Of a stretch of DNA of 64,000 nt, positions 36,089 through 45,063 are shown one piece after another. A program made the translations under genes and the position numbers. A model generated the notes under the pieces. It had not been told where the DNA came from, searched no databases, and saw only the letters and a program-made list of their open reading frames with translations. The first letter of the stretch is position 1. Each line of letters opens with the position of its first letter. The stretch is from Agarilytica rhodophyticola (GTDB lineage: Bacteria > Pseudomonadota > Gammaproteobacteria > Pseudomonadales > Cellvibrionaceae), in assembly GCF_002157225.2 (NCBI RefSeq), contig NZ_CP020038.1, positions 3,564,501-3,628,500 on the forward strand, given 5' to 3'.

Positions 36089-37221
36089 TGTCCGATTTAT
36101 ATGACATGGTTATTATAGGTTCTGGGCACGCTGGACTTACTTTGGCAAAACAAATTCGTTTGCAATCTAAAAGTGCATCTATTGCCATCATAACTGCAGA
36201 TGACGATGAAGTTTACGCCAAACCTATGCTTTCCAATGCATTTAATAAAAAGCTTGATCGTAAAAAGCTAGTTCAGCAAAAATTAAGTGATTGGTCTCAG
36301 AAAAGTAAGGTTGATGTTTTCTTGCAGTGTTCAGTTGTGGATATTGATTGTGATAATCGTATACTTACTACAGTTGAAAAGAAATTTTTATATCGAAATC
36401 TAATTTTTTGTGTTGGAGCAATTACTCGTTATCCTGAGACTTTGGATAGTGTCACACCCGGGGTTACGTGGCGTGGACTTAACACTTTAGATGATTATGT
36501 CGAACTGACTCGCTCTTTAAAAAAACCTAGTCAAGTTACTATTTTAGGTGCAGGGCTAATAGGCTGTGAGTTAGCCAATGATTTAGCATTATCAGGTCAC
36601 AAGGTGGCGGTAATATCGAGTGATACACGACCGCTACAGCGTTATTTACCTAAGGCGCTCTCTCAAGCATTATTGGATAGTTTGAACGCTATCGGTGTCC
36701 AGTGGTTTTTGGATCAAGAAATCGAGGGAGTTAACGGTAACTGTATTGTCACAAACAGTTCTGAGTTACCAGTGAGTGATGTTTTTGTTGCAGCTACAGG
36801 CTTAAGTCCAAGGGTGGCACTTGCGAGTAAAATTGGTTTGCGAACTAATATAGGTATTGTTTGCAATAACTATATGCAAACCAGTAAACCAGGTATCTAT
36901 GCGCTGGGGGATTGTGCCGAACAAAATGGAAAGCTACACATGTATATAGATGCGATTAATATTTCTGCTCGTGCATTAGCTAAGACCTTGACTGGTAACC
37001 CTACTGAAGTGAAAGTTCCTCCAATACCCGTGATTTTGAAAACACCTACATTTCCTTTATGTTTTTTACCAAAAGTTCAGGAAGGAGGAGAATGGAATAT
37101 TAGTGGAACCGCACCTAATTTCTATGCAAAGTGTACAACAATGAGTAATGAATTAGTTGCATTTTCACTATCAGGCAAAGAGATGCTGCATTCACGTAAG
37201 CTTTTATCTCAGATTGTTTGA
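36088..37221 (+). CDS. FAD-dependent NAD(P)H oxidoreductase (rubredoxin reductase-like)
   Basis: 377 residues from the ATG at 36088. Two Rossmann motifs are visible: GSGHAGLTLA for FAD near residue 12 and GAGLIGCELAND for NAD(P)H near 150. YALGDCAEQNG closes the FAD site. This matches rubredoxin/ferredoxin reductases of the NirB/AlkT class. Together with the flavodoxin it would make an NAD(P)H-to-flavodoxin chain. Its 3' end overlaps the convergent LysR gene by 13 bp. Confidence 0.82.
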   Translation: MSDLYDMVIIGSGHAGLTLAKQIRLQSKSASIAIITADDDEVYAKPMLSNAFNKKLDRKKLVQQKLSDWSQKSKVDVFLQCSVVDIDCDNRILTTVEKKFLYRNLIFCVGAITRYPETLDSVTPGVTWRGLNTLDDYVELTRSLKKPSQVTILGAGLIGCELANDLALSGHKVAVISSDTRPLQRYLPKALSQALLDSLNAIGVQWFLDQEIEGVNGNCIVTNSSELPVSDVFVAATGLSPRVALASKIGLRTNIGIVCNNYMQTSKPGIYALGDCAEQNGKLHMYIDAINISARALAKTLTGNPTEVKVPPIPVILKTPTFPLCFLPKVQEGGEWNISGTAPNFYAKCTTMSNELVAFSLSGKEMLHSRKLLSQIV

Positions 37222-38153
37222 TTTTTAGCTGCCGGTTGAATAACGGGTTGATATTCTACTTTCTCCATCAAAAAATCGATAAAAGCCCTTATATTTTTTT
37301 TCCTGGGATGTTCTTTTAGATGAGTTGCATACAATGTTGACTCGGTTAACCCTAGAATATTGGCATCCCATTCTGTAAAAACCTCACATAATGTTCCTTT
37401 TCGTAAATCCGATTTCACCATCCATTGGGGAATCATCAAATAACCTACACCTTGTTTCGCTGCTTCCAAAAGTGGATAACCACCAGTTGCACTCAGGTTT
37501 CCGCTGATATTAACTTTGATATGCTCGTCATTTTTATCAAACTTCCATGTAATGACTTGTCGACTGCGACTAACGCTTAGGCAATTATGATGTTTAAGAT
37601 CACTCGGATGTTTTGCTTCACCATTTTTTTTAATATATGAAGGCGCGACCACTAGTGCCATAGTATTGAGCATTAGTGGACGAGCGACAAGCCTTGAATC
37701 CACAGGCCTACCTAGGCGAATACCGATATCATAGCGATCGCTATAAAGGTCAACTACTTGATTATTCAGCTCAATCTCAACCTTTAATTTTGGATGTAAC
37801 GATAAAAATTCAGAAATGTTAGGTAAAACATACATCCTGCCGTAAGAGTCTAATACAGAAATGTTTAATCGACCTTCAATTTCGTCACTCGATCTTTTTA
37901 TAGACTCGTTTAGTTGCAGTACGTTTTGTAGGATGAGGCAACTTTCTTTATAGTATTCTTCTCCAGCTTCCGTTAATTGAAGGGTTCGTGAATTTCTTTT
38001 TAACAATTGCGTATTCAATTCAGATTCTAAGCGAGATATTTGTCTTGATATGGAAGAAGACGCGACACCTAAAATATCACTGGCTTTTGTATAACTTCCG
38101 GATTCTACAACTTGGATAAAGATCTGCATTTGCCTAAACATTATTTTTCTCAA
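37209..38153 (-). CDS. LysR-family transcriptional regulator
   Basis: A 314-residue LysR regulator. The N-terminal winged HTH is at about 5-62 (SYTKASDILGVASSSISRQISRLE) and the effector domain at about 90-300. Convergent with the reductase gene at the right edge of the biosynthetic cluster. It may regulate the cluster or a distant target; no divergent partner is adjacent, because 980 bp of gene-free DNA lie upstream. Confidence 0.88.
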   Translation of the reverse strand: MRKIMFRQMQIFIQVVESGSYTKASDILGVASSSISRQISRLESELNTQLLKRNSRTLQLTEAGEEYYKESCLILQNVLQLNESIKRSSDEIEGRLNISVLDSYGRMYVLPNISEFLSLHPKLKVEIELNNQVVDLYSDRYDIGIRLGRPVDSRLVARPLMLNTMALVVAPSYIKKNGEAKHPSDLKHHNCLSVSRSRQVITWKFDKNDEHIKVNISGNLSATGGYPLLEAAKQGVGYLMIPQWMVKSDLRKGTLCEVFTEWDANILGLTESTLYATHLKEHPRKKNIRAFIDFLMEKVEYQPVIQPAAKNQTI

Positions 38154-39086
38154 AATATATTGAAGCTTAATAAAAGTTTTAGTAAGAATAAGTATTTACA
38201 TATTTTTACAAAACCAATTTCTACGGTAATATTTTTACTAATTTTATTTATATTAATGTATATTTTTTCGAATATTTCTTAGTCTTATAGTTCCCTTGAT
38301 AAATTAATTATCATATAAATATCATATACTGGGTGCCAAATATTTAATTTTTTAAAAGTGAGGGGCTATGTTTGCCCTTATTTTGAAGAATTTTATTTAT
38401 CTGTATAAAAGTGTGTCATATAGCTTTTAAATTCTATTACTTCAGTGTTGTCATTTTATGTATTTTTTCGGCATTTTTATTTCGTAATTTGAAAATGAAT
38501 TGATCATTAAATACAATTTTTTAGGCCAAAAATAGATTTTCGGTGAAGTCAAATTATCCTAGCTTACCGAATCCACACTGTCCAGGTTTGGTTTTGTTAT
38601 ACAATGTATACACAGTAAATATTGTCTTAAATTGTTCATATTAATAATATAGGGTTGCATGTATTTAGCTGGTAACTAAACTAGTGAGTAAAAATGAATA
38701 GTCAGATATCGTCTAATAAATATCGATGCTTTTGTTTGATATCAATCAGGTGTCTAACTATATGTTCCTATTGATAGGTGAGTATGTTTTATATTGTGCC
38801 ATTATCTTTAGGTCTATTATATAGCCAATTTTTAACAGATGATTCGGCGAAAGGAAGGGGAGGTTCTTTCATGTGACATTCTGGTTTATTCAGACGACCA
38901 GTAATATGCTGATATTGATCTTGTTATTGCTTTATTTTTAATCTTCCTGGCGGCGGCAGGCTATTTTGTAAGCGCAATTCTATTTTAGCGGTATATTTTA
39001 AATCTTGTCGGTTGCAAATAATGATCTTAAATTGTGTTAAATAACGTTATATTGTCATTCTGTTTTAAGCTACTAGGTTAAAAATA
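38154..39086. other. Gene-free spacer right of the biosynthetic cluster
   Basis: About 930 bp, AT-rich, with no supportable gene. I found no sigma-54 motif, repeat or RNA. It forms the right border of the cluster. Confidence 0.55.
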
Positions 39087-39118
39087 GAGTGCGTATTTTA
39101 AATACATAACACGCACTC
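39087..39118 (-). terminator. Terminator of the FNT channel gene
   Basis: Stem GAGTGCGT / ACGCACTC (8 bp, 16-nt loop). On the minus strand it is followed by TATTTTTAA, a typical U-tract. Confidence 0.8.
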
Positions 39119-39132
39119 CGAATAGGTAAAGC

Positions 39133-39945
39133 TTAAGCTAATGAGCGCTTTGGTGCTGTACGTATATGTGTGGAGTAGAGGGTTAGTCCTGTCATTGTCA
39201 AACCACCCACGAGGTTACCGAGGACTACGGGTAATTCATTCCAAATCAAGTAATCCATTATCGAAAAGTCGCCGCCTAATATGAGTGCTGAAGGGAACAA
39301 ATACATATTAACTACAGAATGCTCAAAAGCCATGGCAAAGAAAAGCATAATAGGCATCCACATAGCAATAACTTTACCGCTTACAGAAGTAGAAATCATC
39401 GCACCTACAACGCCGAGAGATACCATCCAATTACATAAAATTCCTCTAACAAAAATAGTGAGCATTCCAGCTGCTCCATATTCTTTATAGCCCAATGTCC
39501 GCGCTTCTCCTATACCGGCAATCTTTATACCTACACCACTGGGTTCAACTGAAAAACCAAAGGTGAATATGATTGCCGTCATTAATGCAACCGTCAGTGC
39601 TCCTGCAAAATTACCAACAAATACTAGCCCCCAATTTCGCAATACACCACCGATGGTAACGCCAGGCCGCTTATCAAATAGCGCTAACGGTGCGAGTACA
39701 AAAACACCTGTTAATAAGTCGAAGCCCATTAAATAGAGTATGGAGAAACCTACAGGAAATAATATTGCCCCGATGATGGGGTAACCGGTTTGAACAGCAA
39801 CTGTCACTGCAAAAACTGCGGCGATGGCTAGTGTCGCTCCGGCCATATATGCACGAATTAAGGTATCACGGGTGGCCATGAACACTTTGGCTTCTCCCGC
39901 GTCGACCATTTTGGTCACGAATTCTGATGGAGCTAAATAAGACAT
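39133..39945 (-). CDS. Formate/nitrite transporter (FNT) family channel
   Basis: A 270-residue inner-membrane channel with six predicted segments and FNT features (LLTGVFVLAPL, GILCNWMVSLGV, FEHSVVNMYLFP). FNT proteins are pentamers that move formate, nitrite or hydrosulfide. A near-consensus sigma-54 promoter precedes it, which suits nitrogen-regulated nitrite uptake (NirC-like). Link to the N-oxidation cluster next door is possible but unproven. Substrate not readable. Confidence 0.88.
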   Translation of the reverse strand: MSYLAPSEFVTKMVDAGEAKVFMATRDTLIRAYMAGATLAIAAVFAVTVAVQTGYPIIGAILFPVGFSILYLMGFDLLTGVFVLAPLALFDKRPGVTIGGVLRNWGLVFVGNFAGALTVALMTAIIFTFGFSVEPSGVGIKIAGIGEARTLGYKEYGAAGMLTIFVRGILCNWMVSLGVVGAMISTSVSGKVIAMWMPIMLFFAMAFEHSVVNMYLFPSALILGGDFSIMDYLIWNELPVVLGNLVGGLTMTGLTLYSTHIRTAPKRSLA

Positions 39946-40437
39946 AAGGCATTCTCTCTGTAGTAGATATGGTGAGGTATAAAAGTGTAACTCCCGACCA
40001 AAGGTGCGATAGTTTTTTATTTTCTAGAGCAATGCATGTGCCATAACTATATAGAGATACATTAATTGCTGTTTGGCCGAGGAGGGTTAACTTGTTTTAG
40101 GTAAAAAGTAGCTAAAAATTAGGCTTTTTCGGAGGTTAAGCGGGAATATATTAAACTCGATATTAGCGTAATTATATGTTGATTTAATGTACGACGATGC
40201 GTTTGTTTGGTGCGCCAGTTGAGAATTCGATACATTTAGGTGCCAGTGTACGGAGTTTTTTTTAATATTTGCCCAACCATCTATTTTTAATGCCATTTTT
40301 TGGCTCAATAATATCTTCCATGTTAATTATCTCATAAGTACAACTGAAAATTGTATCGCATGTGAAATTTTTGATTAGTTATTTTTATAAATTTATACCT
40401 AAAGGCCTTTTTACACATTATTCAGCCGCTGTATAAT
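39946..40437. other. Intergenic region with sigma-54 promoter
   Basis: About 490 bp upstream of the FNT channel. Apart from the sigma-54 promoter at 40029-40043 I see no gene; a 73-codon leftward frame at 40087-40308 is not convincing. Confidence 0.5.
40029..40043 (-). promoter_or_regulatory. Sigma-54 promoter of the FNT channel gene
   Basis: The minus strand reads TGGCACATGCATTGC, almost the textbook TGGCACG-N4-TTGC with exact spacing. Predicted start near 40017, leader about 70 nt. The best match to the consensus in the window. Confidence 0.8.
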
Positions 40438-40485
40438 GCCCTTAAAAATCTACAATGGTATGCTGAGTTTTCGATTTTTAAGGGC
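40438..40485 (-). terminator. Hairpin after lipase-like gene
   Basis: Perfect 13-bp arms GCCCTTAAAAATC / GATTTTTAAGGGC with a 22-nt loop, 27 bp past the stop of the leftward gene. Likely the terminator. Confidence 0.65.
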
Positions 40486-40511
40486 TTGCTAACTCTTGAC
40501 TATTACTTTCT

Positions 40512-41381
40512 CTATACTTTGTTTTCCGCCAAAACTTTCTTTACATCTAGATGCATAGGCATAGTGGTATTAAGGTGATGCCATGCATTGTTAACAATGA
40601 TTCGCTCAGCTCTATGACGAGAATTTATACCTCCAAACCAGTCAATTGAACCAATAAATTGTAGTACTTTTTCAAAGCCATCAGGAAACTCCACGACCGT
40701 CCCCAAAGTAAGGTATTCTATTGATTGGGCTTTTTTAATAAGATCATTATTATTTTCACCTGTAAGTACTTGTAAGGCAAGAGCGATACTAAGACAGCCT
40801 TTGGAGTGGCCGCCAATAGACTTTATTTGCCGCTTAGAGTCAGTGAGGAGCTTGTATAAAGTGCTAGAATCTGGACTTTTTTCTAAGGTTTCTTTCGCTT
40901 GTGCTTTATCTTTACGACTGCTTTCATTATCTAAACTTTGGTCTTTAGCCAATTCGCGATTGCTACCGCCAAGTGCAAACCATCCACCTAGGGCTTCACC
41001 CATCAAATCTGCTACTCCGTAACCAGCAACAATCGCCCCTACAGGCTCTTGGTAGTGATCAGCGAAGTTTCTTGCTAATGCAGCAGCACCTACATCTGAA
41101 CTACCTACGCCTGCTATTGTATAACGCTGTAGCATTTTTCCTTTCGAGGCACTTAGATTATTAAAGTCAGAATGTTTACTGACACCCATATCCCTTGTGC
41201 CTGAGGGATGAACCACAAGAATAGATCCTTCTAAAGTTTTTTGTTGAATTAAAAATTCAAACTCTGTCGCTGTTAATGCTCCAACATCATAAAAACTCCA
41301 ATCGGCCAATGCATTGTAGCTATTGGCCATGGTGGTAAGGTTATTGGGAATAAGCCCTGGCATTAAATTATTAATAATCAT
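40512..41381 (-). CDS. Lipase/esterase-like alpha/beta hydrolase
   Basis: A 289-residue protein with no clear signal peptide. GGHSKGCLS near residue 193 is a GxSxG nucleophile elbow, as in class 3 lipases. An earlier GVGSSDVGAAALARNFAD segment and a late Asp/His-rich end (NNAWHHL) could supply the other triad residues. Charged insert at about 145-175. Monocistronic. Substrate unknown. Confidence 0.6.
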   Translation of the reverse strand: MIINNLMPGLIPNNLTTMANSYNALADWSFYDVGALTATEFEFLIQQKTLEGSILVVHPSGTRDMGVSKHSDFNNLSASKGKMLQRYTIAGVGSSDVGAAALARNFADHYQEPVGAIVAGYGVADLMGEALGGWFALGGSNRELAKDQSLDNESSRKDKAQAKETLEKSPDSSTLYKLLTDSKRQIKSIGGHSKGCLSIALALQVLTGENNNDLIKKAQSIEYLTLGTVVEFPDGFEKVLQFIGSIDWFGGINSRHRAERIIVNNAWHHLNTTMPMHLDVKKVLAENKV

Positions 41382-41906
41382 AGTTTACCTATTTATATGT
41401 ACTTTTAAGCGTGTCTAAAAATTATAGAGCGAGCTGAGAATTTTTAATGCCAGTATGGGTTTTCATGTGACTATTTGAGGTGAGCCATAGAGCGATTTTG
41501 AAAATAGAAAAATTCTCTGCAAATTTGTTACTTAAAATTTAAATGAGTAATGGTCGTCGAAAATAGGTTTAATAGTTGTTCGTTTATCTGATGGTTTGCC
41601 GGGTTATAGTGGTGTCGATGGGGCTTTAAAAAGTCTCTTACGGCTTAGCATACTTTTCGGTACCTCTTGATGTTTTAATTTGTATTACTCGGTATTCAAT
41701 TATGGTAACTCCATATACTAGATAAAGTCTTATCTATTGTTGCCATATAGCAAAAGTCATTTGCTATATGGCTTATTGTTGTTCACTTTATCAACTGTTA
41801 GCATTTTCCGGGTCACAAAAATATGTGTAAGAAGCAATTGTTTCCGATGTAATTGTATTGCTAGTGGTTGCTGCACGGAATTGTTAATTAGGTGTATGGG
41901 GTTCAC
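41382..41906. other. Intergenic region upstream of cytochrome c'
   Basis: About 520 bp between divergent genes. It holds the hairpin at 41742-41772; otherwise nothing recognisable. Confidence 0.5.
41742..41772. promoter_or_regulatory. Inverted repeat upstream of cytochrome c'
   Basis: Perfect 13-bp arms GCCATATAGCAAA / TTTGCTATATGGC with a 5-nt loop, 135 bp upstream of the cytochrome c' start. It is followed on the plus strand by TTATTGTTGTT, so it could be a terminator or a regulatory stem. Confidence 0.5.
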
Positions 41907-42395
41907 ATGAAGAAATTATGGTTATTTGCAGGATTAGTGGCGACTTTTTTAGGTACTTTAAGTATCACGGCTAATGCGGCAAAGGATGAAGGCTCGTATG
42001 ACGATGCGATTGAGGCACGCCAATCTTTAATGCAGGTGTACAAATATTATTGGTTTACGCTAAACCAGATGTCAAAAGGTAAGATAAAATATGATGCTGA
42101 AATTGCCTCTATTGCAGCGGAAAGTCTGCTAGCTTCTGTACGTCTTGATCAAACGCATATGTGGCCAGAAGGCTCTCACAGTGAAAACCCCGCTAATCGC
42201 AAAAATACAACACTACCTGCATTTTGGAAGGCTTCGCCAGAAGATGTAGCCAAGGCGGATAAACGTATGCTCGATAGCGTGAGTGAAATTCAAAAAGTGG
42301 CAGGTCAAGGGCGTGAACAGTTGAAAGCGGCTATGAGAAAGGTGAATAGTGGCTGCAAGGGTTGCCATGATGACTATCGTAAAAAAGACGATTAA
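41907..42395 (+). CDS. Cytochrome c'
   Basis: Periplasmic haem protein of 162 residues, starting at the ATG at 41907; an upstream GTG at 41892 is less likely. Signal peptide about 1-24 (ends TANAA). Four-helix cytochrome c' fold with C-terminal haem motif C150KGCH154. R and W/F residues of the family (LMQVYKYYWFTL) are visible. Binds NO and is linked to resistance to nitrosative stress or to electron transfer. The cytochrome b561 gene follows and probably acts as its quinol-linked partner. Confidence 0.88.
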   Translation: MKKLWLFAGLVATFLGTLSITANAAKDEGSYDDAIEARQSLMQVYKYYWFTLNQMSKGKIKYDAEIASIAAESLLASVRLDQTHMWPEGSHSENPANRKNTTLPAFWKASPEDVAKADKRMLDSVSEIQKVAGQGREQLKAAMRKVNSGCKGCHDDYRKKDD

Positions 42396-42445
42396 GATTA
42401 CTTAGTTTATCGACCTTATATGTGATGAGGGGAGTTTTCACTAAA

Positions 42446-43138
42446 ATGGAAACGTATGATTCTACAAAAAGCAACTCGCGAATCAAAGTGTGGGATATCT
42501 GGATTCGTTTGTTCCATTGGTCGTTTGCAATGAGTGTTTTATTTCTTCTTGTTAGTGGTGTAACCGGCTGGCGATTCTACGAATGGCATAGTCTTGTCGG
42601 TGAAATTGTATTGGCATTGTTGTTATTTCGCTTACTTTGGGGGTTGGTGGGGAGCAGCAATGCACTTTTATTTCCTTTATTAGTAAATCCATTAAAAGTA
42701 TCTGTCCACCTAAAAGCACTAGCTAAAGGGCAAGTATATCCAGACCGAGGACATAATGTGGCAGGAGGAATAGCCGTACTTATTATTTTGGGAGTCGTCG
42801 GTTTTCAAGCATTTAGTGGCTTATTTATCGCAGACCGCGATGAAATGTTGGAGGGGCGCTTTTACAGCATGTTGTCAAGCGAACTCTCTCGTGAACTATT
42901 ACAACTACACTATTTGTTTGCAACGATTATTCAAATAGCCGTTGTTATTCATGTGTTAATGGTGTTGTTTTATATGATACATCTCTCGCACAATTTGATA
43001 ACACCTATGATGACAGGATGGATGCATTGGCCCGCGTCCGTACCGATACCGAAAGTGCTTTTTAGAACTTGGTGGCTAGGTTTTGTTCTTGCCGCAAGTA
43101 GCATTCTTGCTATAGGTTTTTTATTATCGTGGTGGTGA
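42446..43138 (+). CDS. Cytochrome b561-family protein
   Basis: 230 residues from the ATG at 42446 (GAGGGGAG upstream). Four main membrane helices with conserved His (RLFHWSFA, EWHSLVGEI, LHYLFATI and IHVLMVLFYMIH) that would hold two b haems. Di-haem cytochrome b561/Ni-Fe hydrogenase b-type fold. In operon with cytochrome c'; it likely passes electrons from quinol to the periplasmic c-type cytochrome. Confidence 0.85.
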   Translation: METYDSTKSNSRIKVWDIWIRLFHWSFAMSVLFLLVSGVTGWRFYEWHSLVGEIVLALLLFRLLWGLVGSSNALLFPLLVNPLKVSVHLKALAKGQVYPDRGHNVAGGIAVLIILGVVGFQAFSGLFIADRDEMLEGRFYSMLSSELSRELLQLHYLFATIIQIAVVIHVLMVLFYMIHLSHNLITPMMTGWMHWPASVPIPKVLFRTWWLGFVLAASSILAIGFLLSWW

Positions 43139-43172
43139 CATGCTGTCGGTAATGAAATGATAGTTAGCTGAT

Positions 43173-43203
43173 AAGACTTCTTCTTTGACCCAGTGGAAGT
43201 CTT
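43173..43203 (+). terminator. Hairpin after cytochrome b561
   Basis: Stem AAGACTTC / GAAGTCTT with a 15-nt loop, 35 bp after the stop. No strong T-run, so only a likely 3' end. Confidence 0.5.
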
Positions 43204-44109
43204 GGGCTTAAAGTTGTTTTGTTCACATTACTGTTATTAAATCCTATGTGAGTATTAGTTCTACTAAAATTTACCGCTGATATCTCTATTCCAAATAAAA
43301 TTTTTGTTATTAAATTAATTTGGATTTAAAAACCAAAGAACAATCTAGAAGTTTATTTTTTCGCTAAATGCTGTTGCTTTAATCTTAACTGTCTCGTCTC
43401 TTATGCGGGTTCGTAGATTCAAATAAAAAATGTTTCATGTTAATATCTTAAAAACACTATATTATGGGTATATTTATAATTTACCTAGTCACTTTTCAGT
43501 TATAATTTTTTAAAAAAATTCTCATATACTTATAAGGAAGAAGGTAGTTACTTCATTTCTACAATAAGAACGTTGTAGTCGAGACTAATCACCTGAATTA
43601 AATGTAATGGAAAATTAAGCATATTTATAAATATCCCTTGGGGTTAATATGTTACTCTGACTATATACGATGAAAACTATCGTATAGTGTGATAGAAGAA
43701 TATGGTTACTGGCCGGATATATTTTTCTACATCAATACCTATAGCTAAAGTTTCATTTAATCTTTAATAATCGGGTTCGACTCCAGCTACGGCTTGTACT
43801 CACAACAATAATAGCAACTTATCCAAGCATATTAATTTTGAGTTACATGAGTGCGCCACAGAAAAACTTTTAAAATTCAAACACTTAGAAGAGATGTTGG
43901 AAAATCCCCCACAACCTGTTTACAAATCATGCGATTAAAGTCATAATATCCGTAACCAGTTACGGATATTATGACTTTAACCTTATCTGCCAATGAACGT
44001 TTCTATTTACTTACAAAGAGACTATTCGTTGTTTTCTGGTTAGCTAGATTGTAAGTTTGGCGATAAGAGGTTGCTTCATATTGAAGCCACTAAATTTTGG
44101 GAAAGTCTT
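43204..44109. other. Gene-free stretch with long palindrome
   Basis: About 900 bp, AT-rich. It contains a 12-base tmRNA-like T-arm match at 43773-43784 and the 46-bp palindrome at 43935-43980; no gene is supported. Confidence 0.55.
43935..43980. repeat. 46-bp palindrome with 22-bp arms
   Basis: Arms beginning TTAAAGTCATAATATCCG and its exact complement are separated by only CA. It would form a very stable hairpin in RNA or a cruciform in DNA. It ends 130 bp before the MarR-GNAT gene. There is no adjoining T-run and no gene just upstream on the plus strand, so it is not an ordinary terminator. Confidence 0.8.
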
Positions 44110-45057
44110 ATGAAAAGCTATTCTGAACTTGGGCAAATTGCTTTGGGGAGTGGGTTAAGAATTTTAGCCGATACTATTACCCAAGATGTCTCAGCAATTT
44201 ATCGGTCGTTTAATGTGGATATTGATCCAAAATGGTTTCCGGTTTTTTATGTACTAGCCAGCAGTGACAGCGAGTCGATTGTGAATATTGCCAAAGAAAT
44301 TGGCCATTCCCATGCATCAGTAAGTAAAATCGTGAAAGAGATGAAAACCGCTGGCCTTATTAATACCATTAAATCAGACAAGGACTCACGTGTAAGCATG
44401 CTAAGTTTATCGGCGAAGGGAAAGTCTATGGTGCCTTCTCTGTGCCGTCAGTGCGAGGCAATAGATAAAGTGTTAAGTGACCTGTTTAATGAGACGGGGA
44501 TAGATTTATGGCAAGCTATAAAAACTACTGGAAGGCATATTAAATACCGTAGATTAAGCGATAGAGTGGAAGACCTTATTCAAGGCCGCAAAGCGGAAGA
44601 GATTCAAATAGTAGACTACGCGCCGCAATACCATCATGCGTTTAAGTCTCTGAACGAAGCATGGATCACCCAACATTGGGAGATGGAGCTTTCAGATTAC
44701 AAGTCATTAGAAAATCCTGAACAAAATATTTTACAAAAAGGCGGGGCCATTCTTATTGGCTTGTATCAAGGAAAGCCCATTGCCAGTTGTGCGTTAATTA
44801 AAATGGATAATGAATGCTTTGAATTAGCCAAAATGGCGGTTGCAGCAGATCTTCGAGGTAAACGTATCGGTGAAAAAATCGGCCTTGCGACACTTCAAAG
44901 AGCTAAATTAATGGGGGCTAAGCGAGTCTATTTAGAGAGTAACTCAACATTAACTCCGGCCATCAGCTTATACAAAAAACTAGGCTTTGTGGCTGTCGAT
45001 AAACAAGCGTCTCCCTATCAGCGATGCGATATCCAAATGGAGAGAATAATAGATTAA
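44110..45057 (+). CDS. MarR-GNAT fusion regulator/acetyltransferase
   Basis: 315 residues from the ATG at 44110. The N-terminal MarR winged HTH spans about 15-145 (HSHASVSKIVKEMKTAGLI as recognition region). A C-terminal GNAT domain (about 165-310) has the acetyl-CoA motif LRGKRIGEKIGLA and SLYKKLGF. Such fusions are widespread in bacteria; the role is usually unknown. Six bp separate it from the convergent LysR gene. Confidence 0.85.
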   Translation: MKSYSELGQIALGSGLRILADTITQDVSAIYRSFNVDIDPKWFPVFYVLASSDSESIVNIAKEIGHSHASVSKIVKEMKTAGLINTIKSDKDSRVSMLSLSAKGKSMVPSLCRQCEAIDKVLSDLFNETGIDLWQAIKTTGRHIKYRRLSDRVEDLIQGRKAEEIQIVDYAPQYHHAFKSLNEAWITQHWEMELSDYKSLENPEQNILQKGGAILIGLYQGKPIASCALIKMDNECFELAKMAVAADLRGKRIGEKIGLATLQRAKLMGAKRVYLESNSTLTPAISLYKKLGFVAVDKQASPYQRCDIQMERIID

Positions 45058-45063
45058 AAAATA

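Noticed and set aside
18117-38153. Archaeal-type shikimate pathway as the role of the aldolase and type II DHQ synthase.
   Set aside because: The genes are clustered with aspartate kinase, halogenase and A-T-R enzyme under special control, which fits a GriI/GriH aminohydroxybenzoate route far better.
24278-40170. ATTAGCGT occurs near three sigma-54 promoters (about 22124, 24278 and 40162).
   Set aside because: Its position differs (upstream in two, within the leader in one), it is not palindromic, and an 8-mer can recur by chance.
40087-40308. 73-codon leftward frame upstream of the FNT channel gene.
   Set aside because: Poor ribosome site, no recognisable domain; it spans the likely activator-binding region of the FNT promoter.
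43773-43784. GGGTTCGACTCC resembles the T-arm/3' end of tmRNA, a common integrase target.
   Set aside because: Flanking bases do not make a proper 5-bp T-stem or acceptor, there is no CCA, and the integrase is 3.6 kb away. Could be a remnant att site but is only 12 bases.
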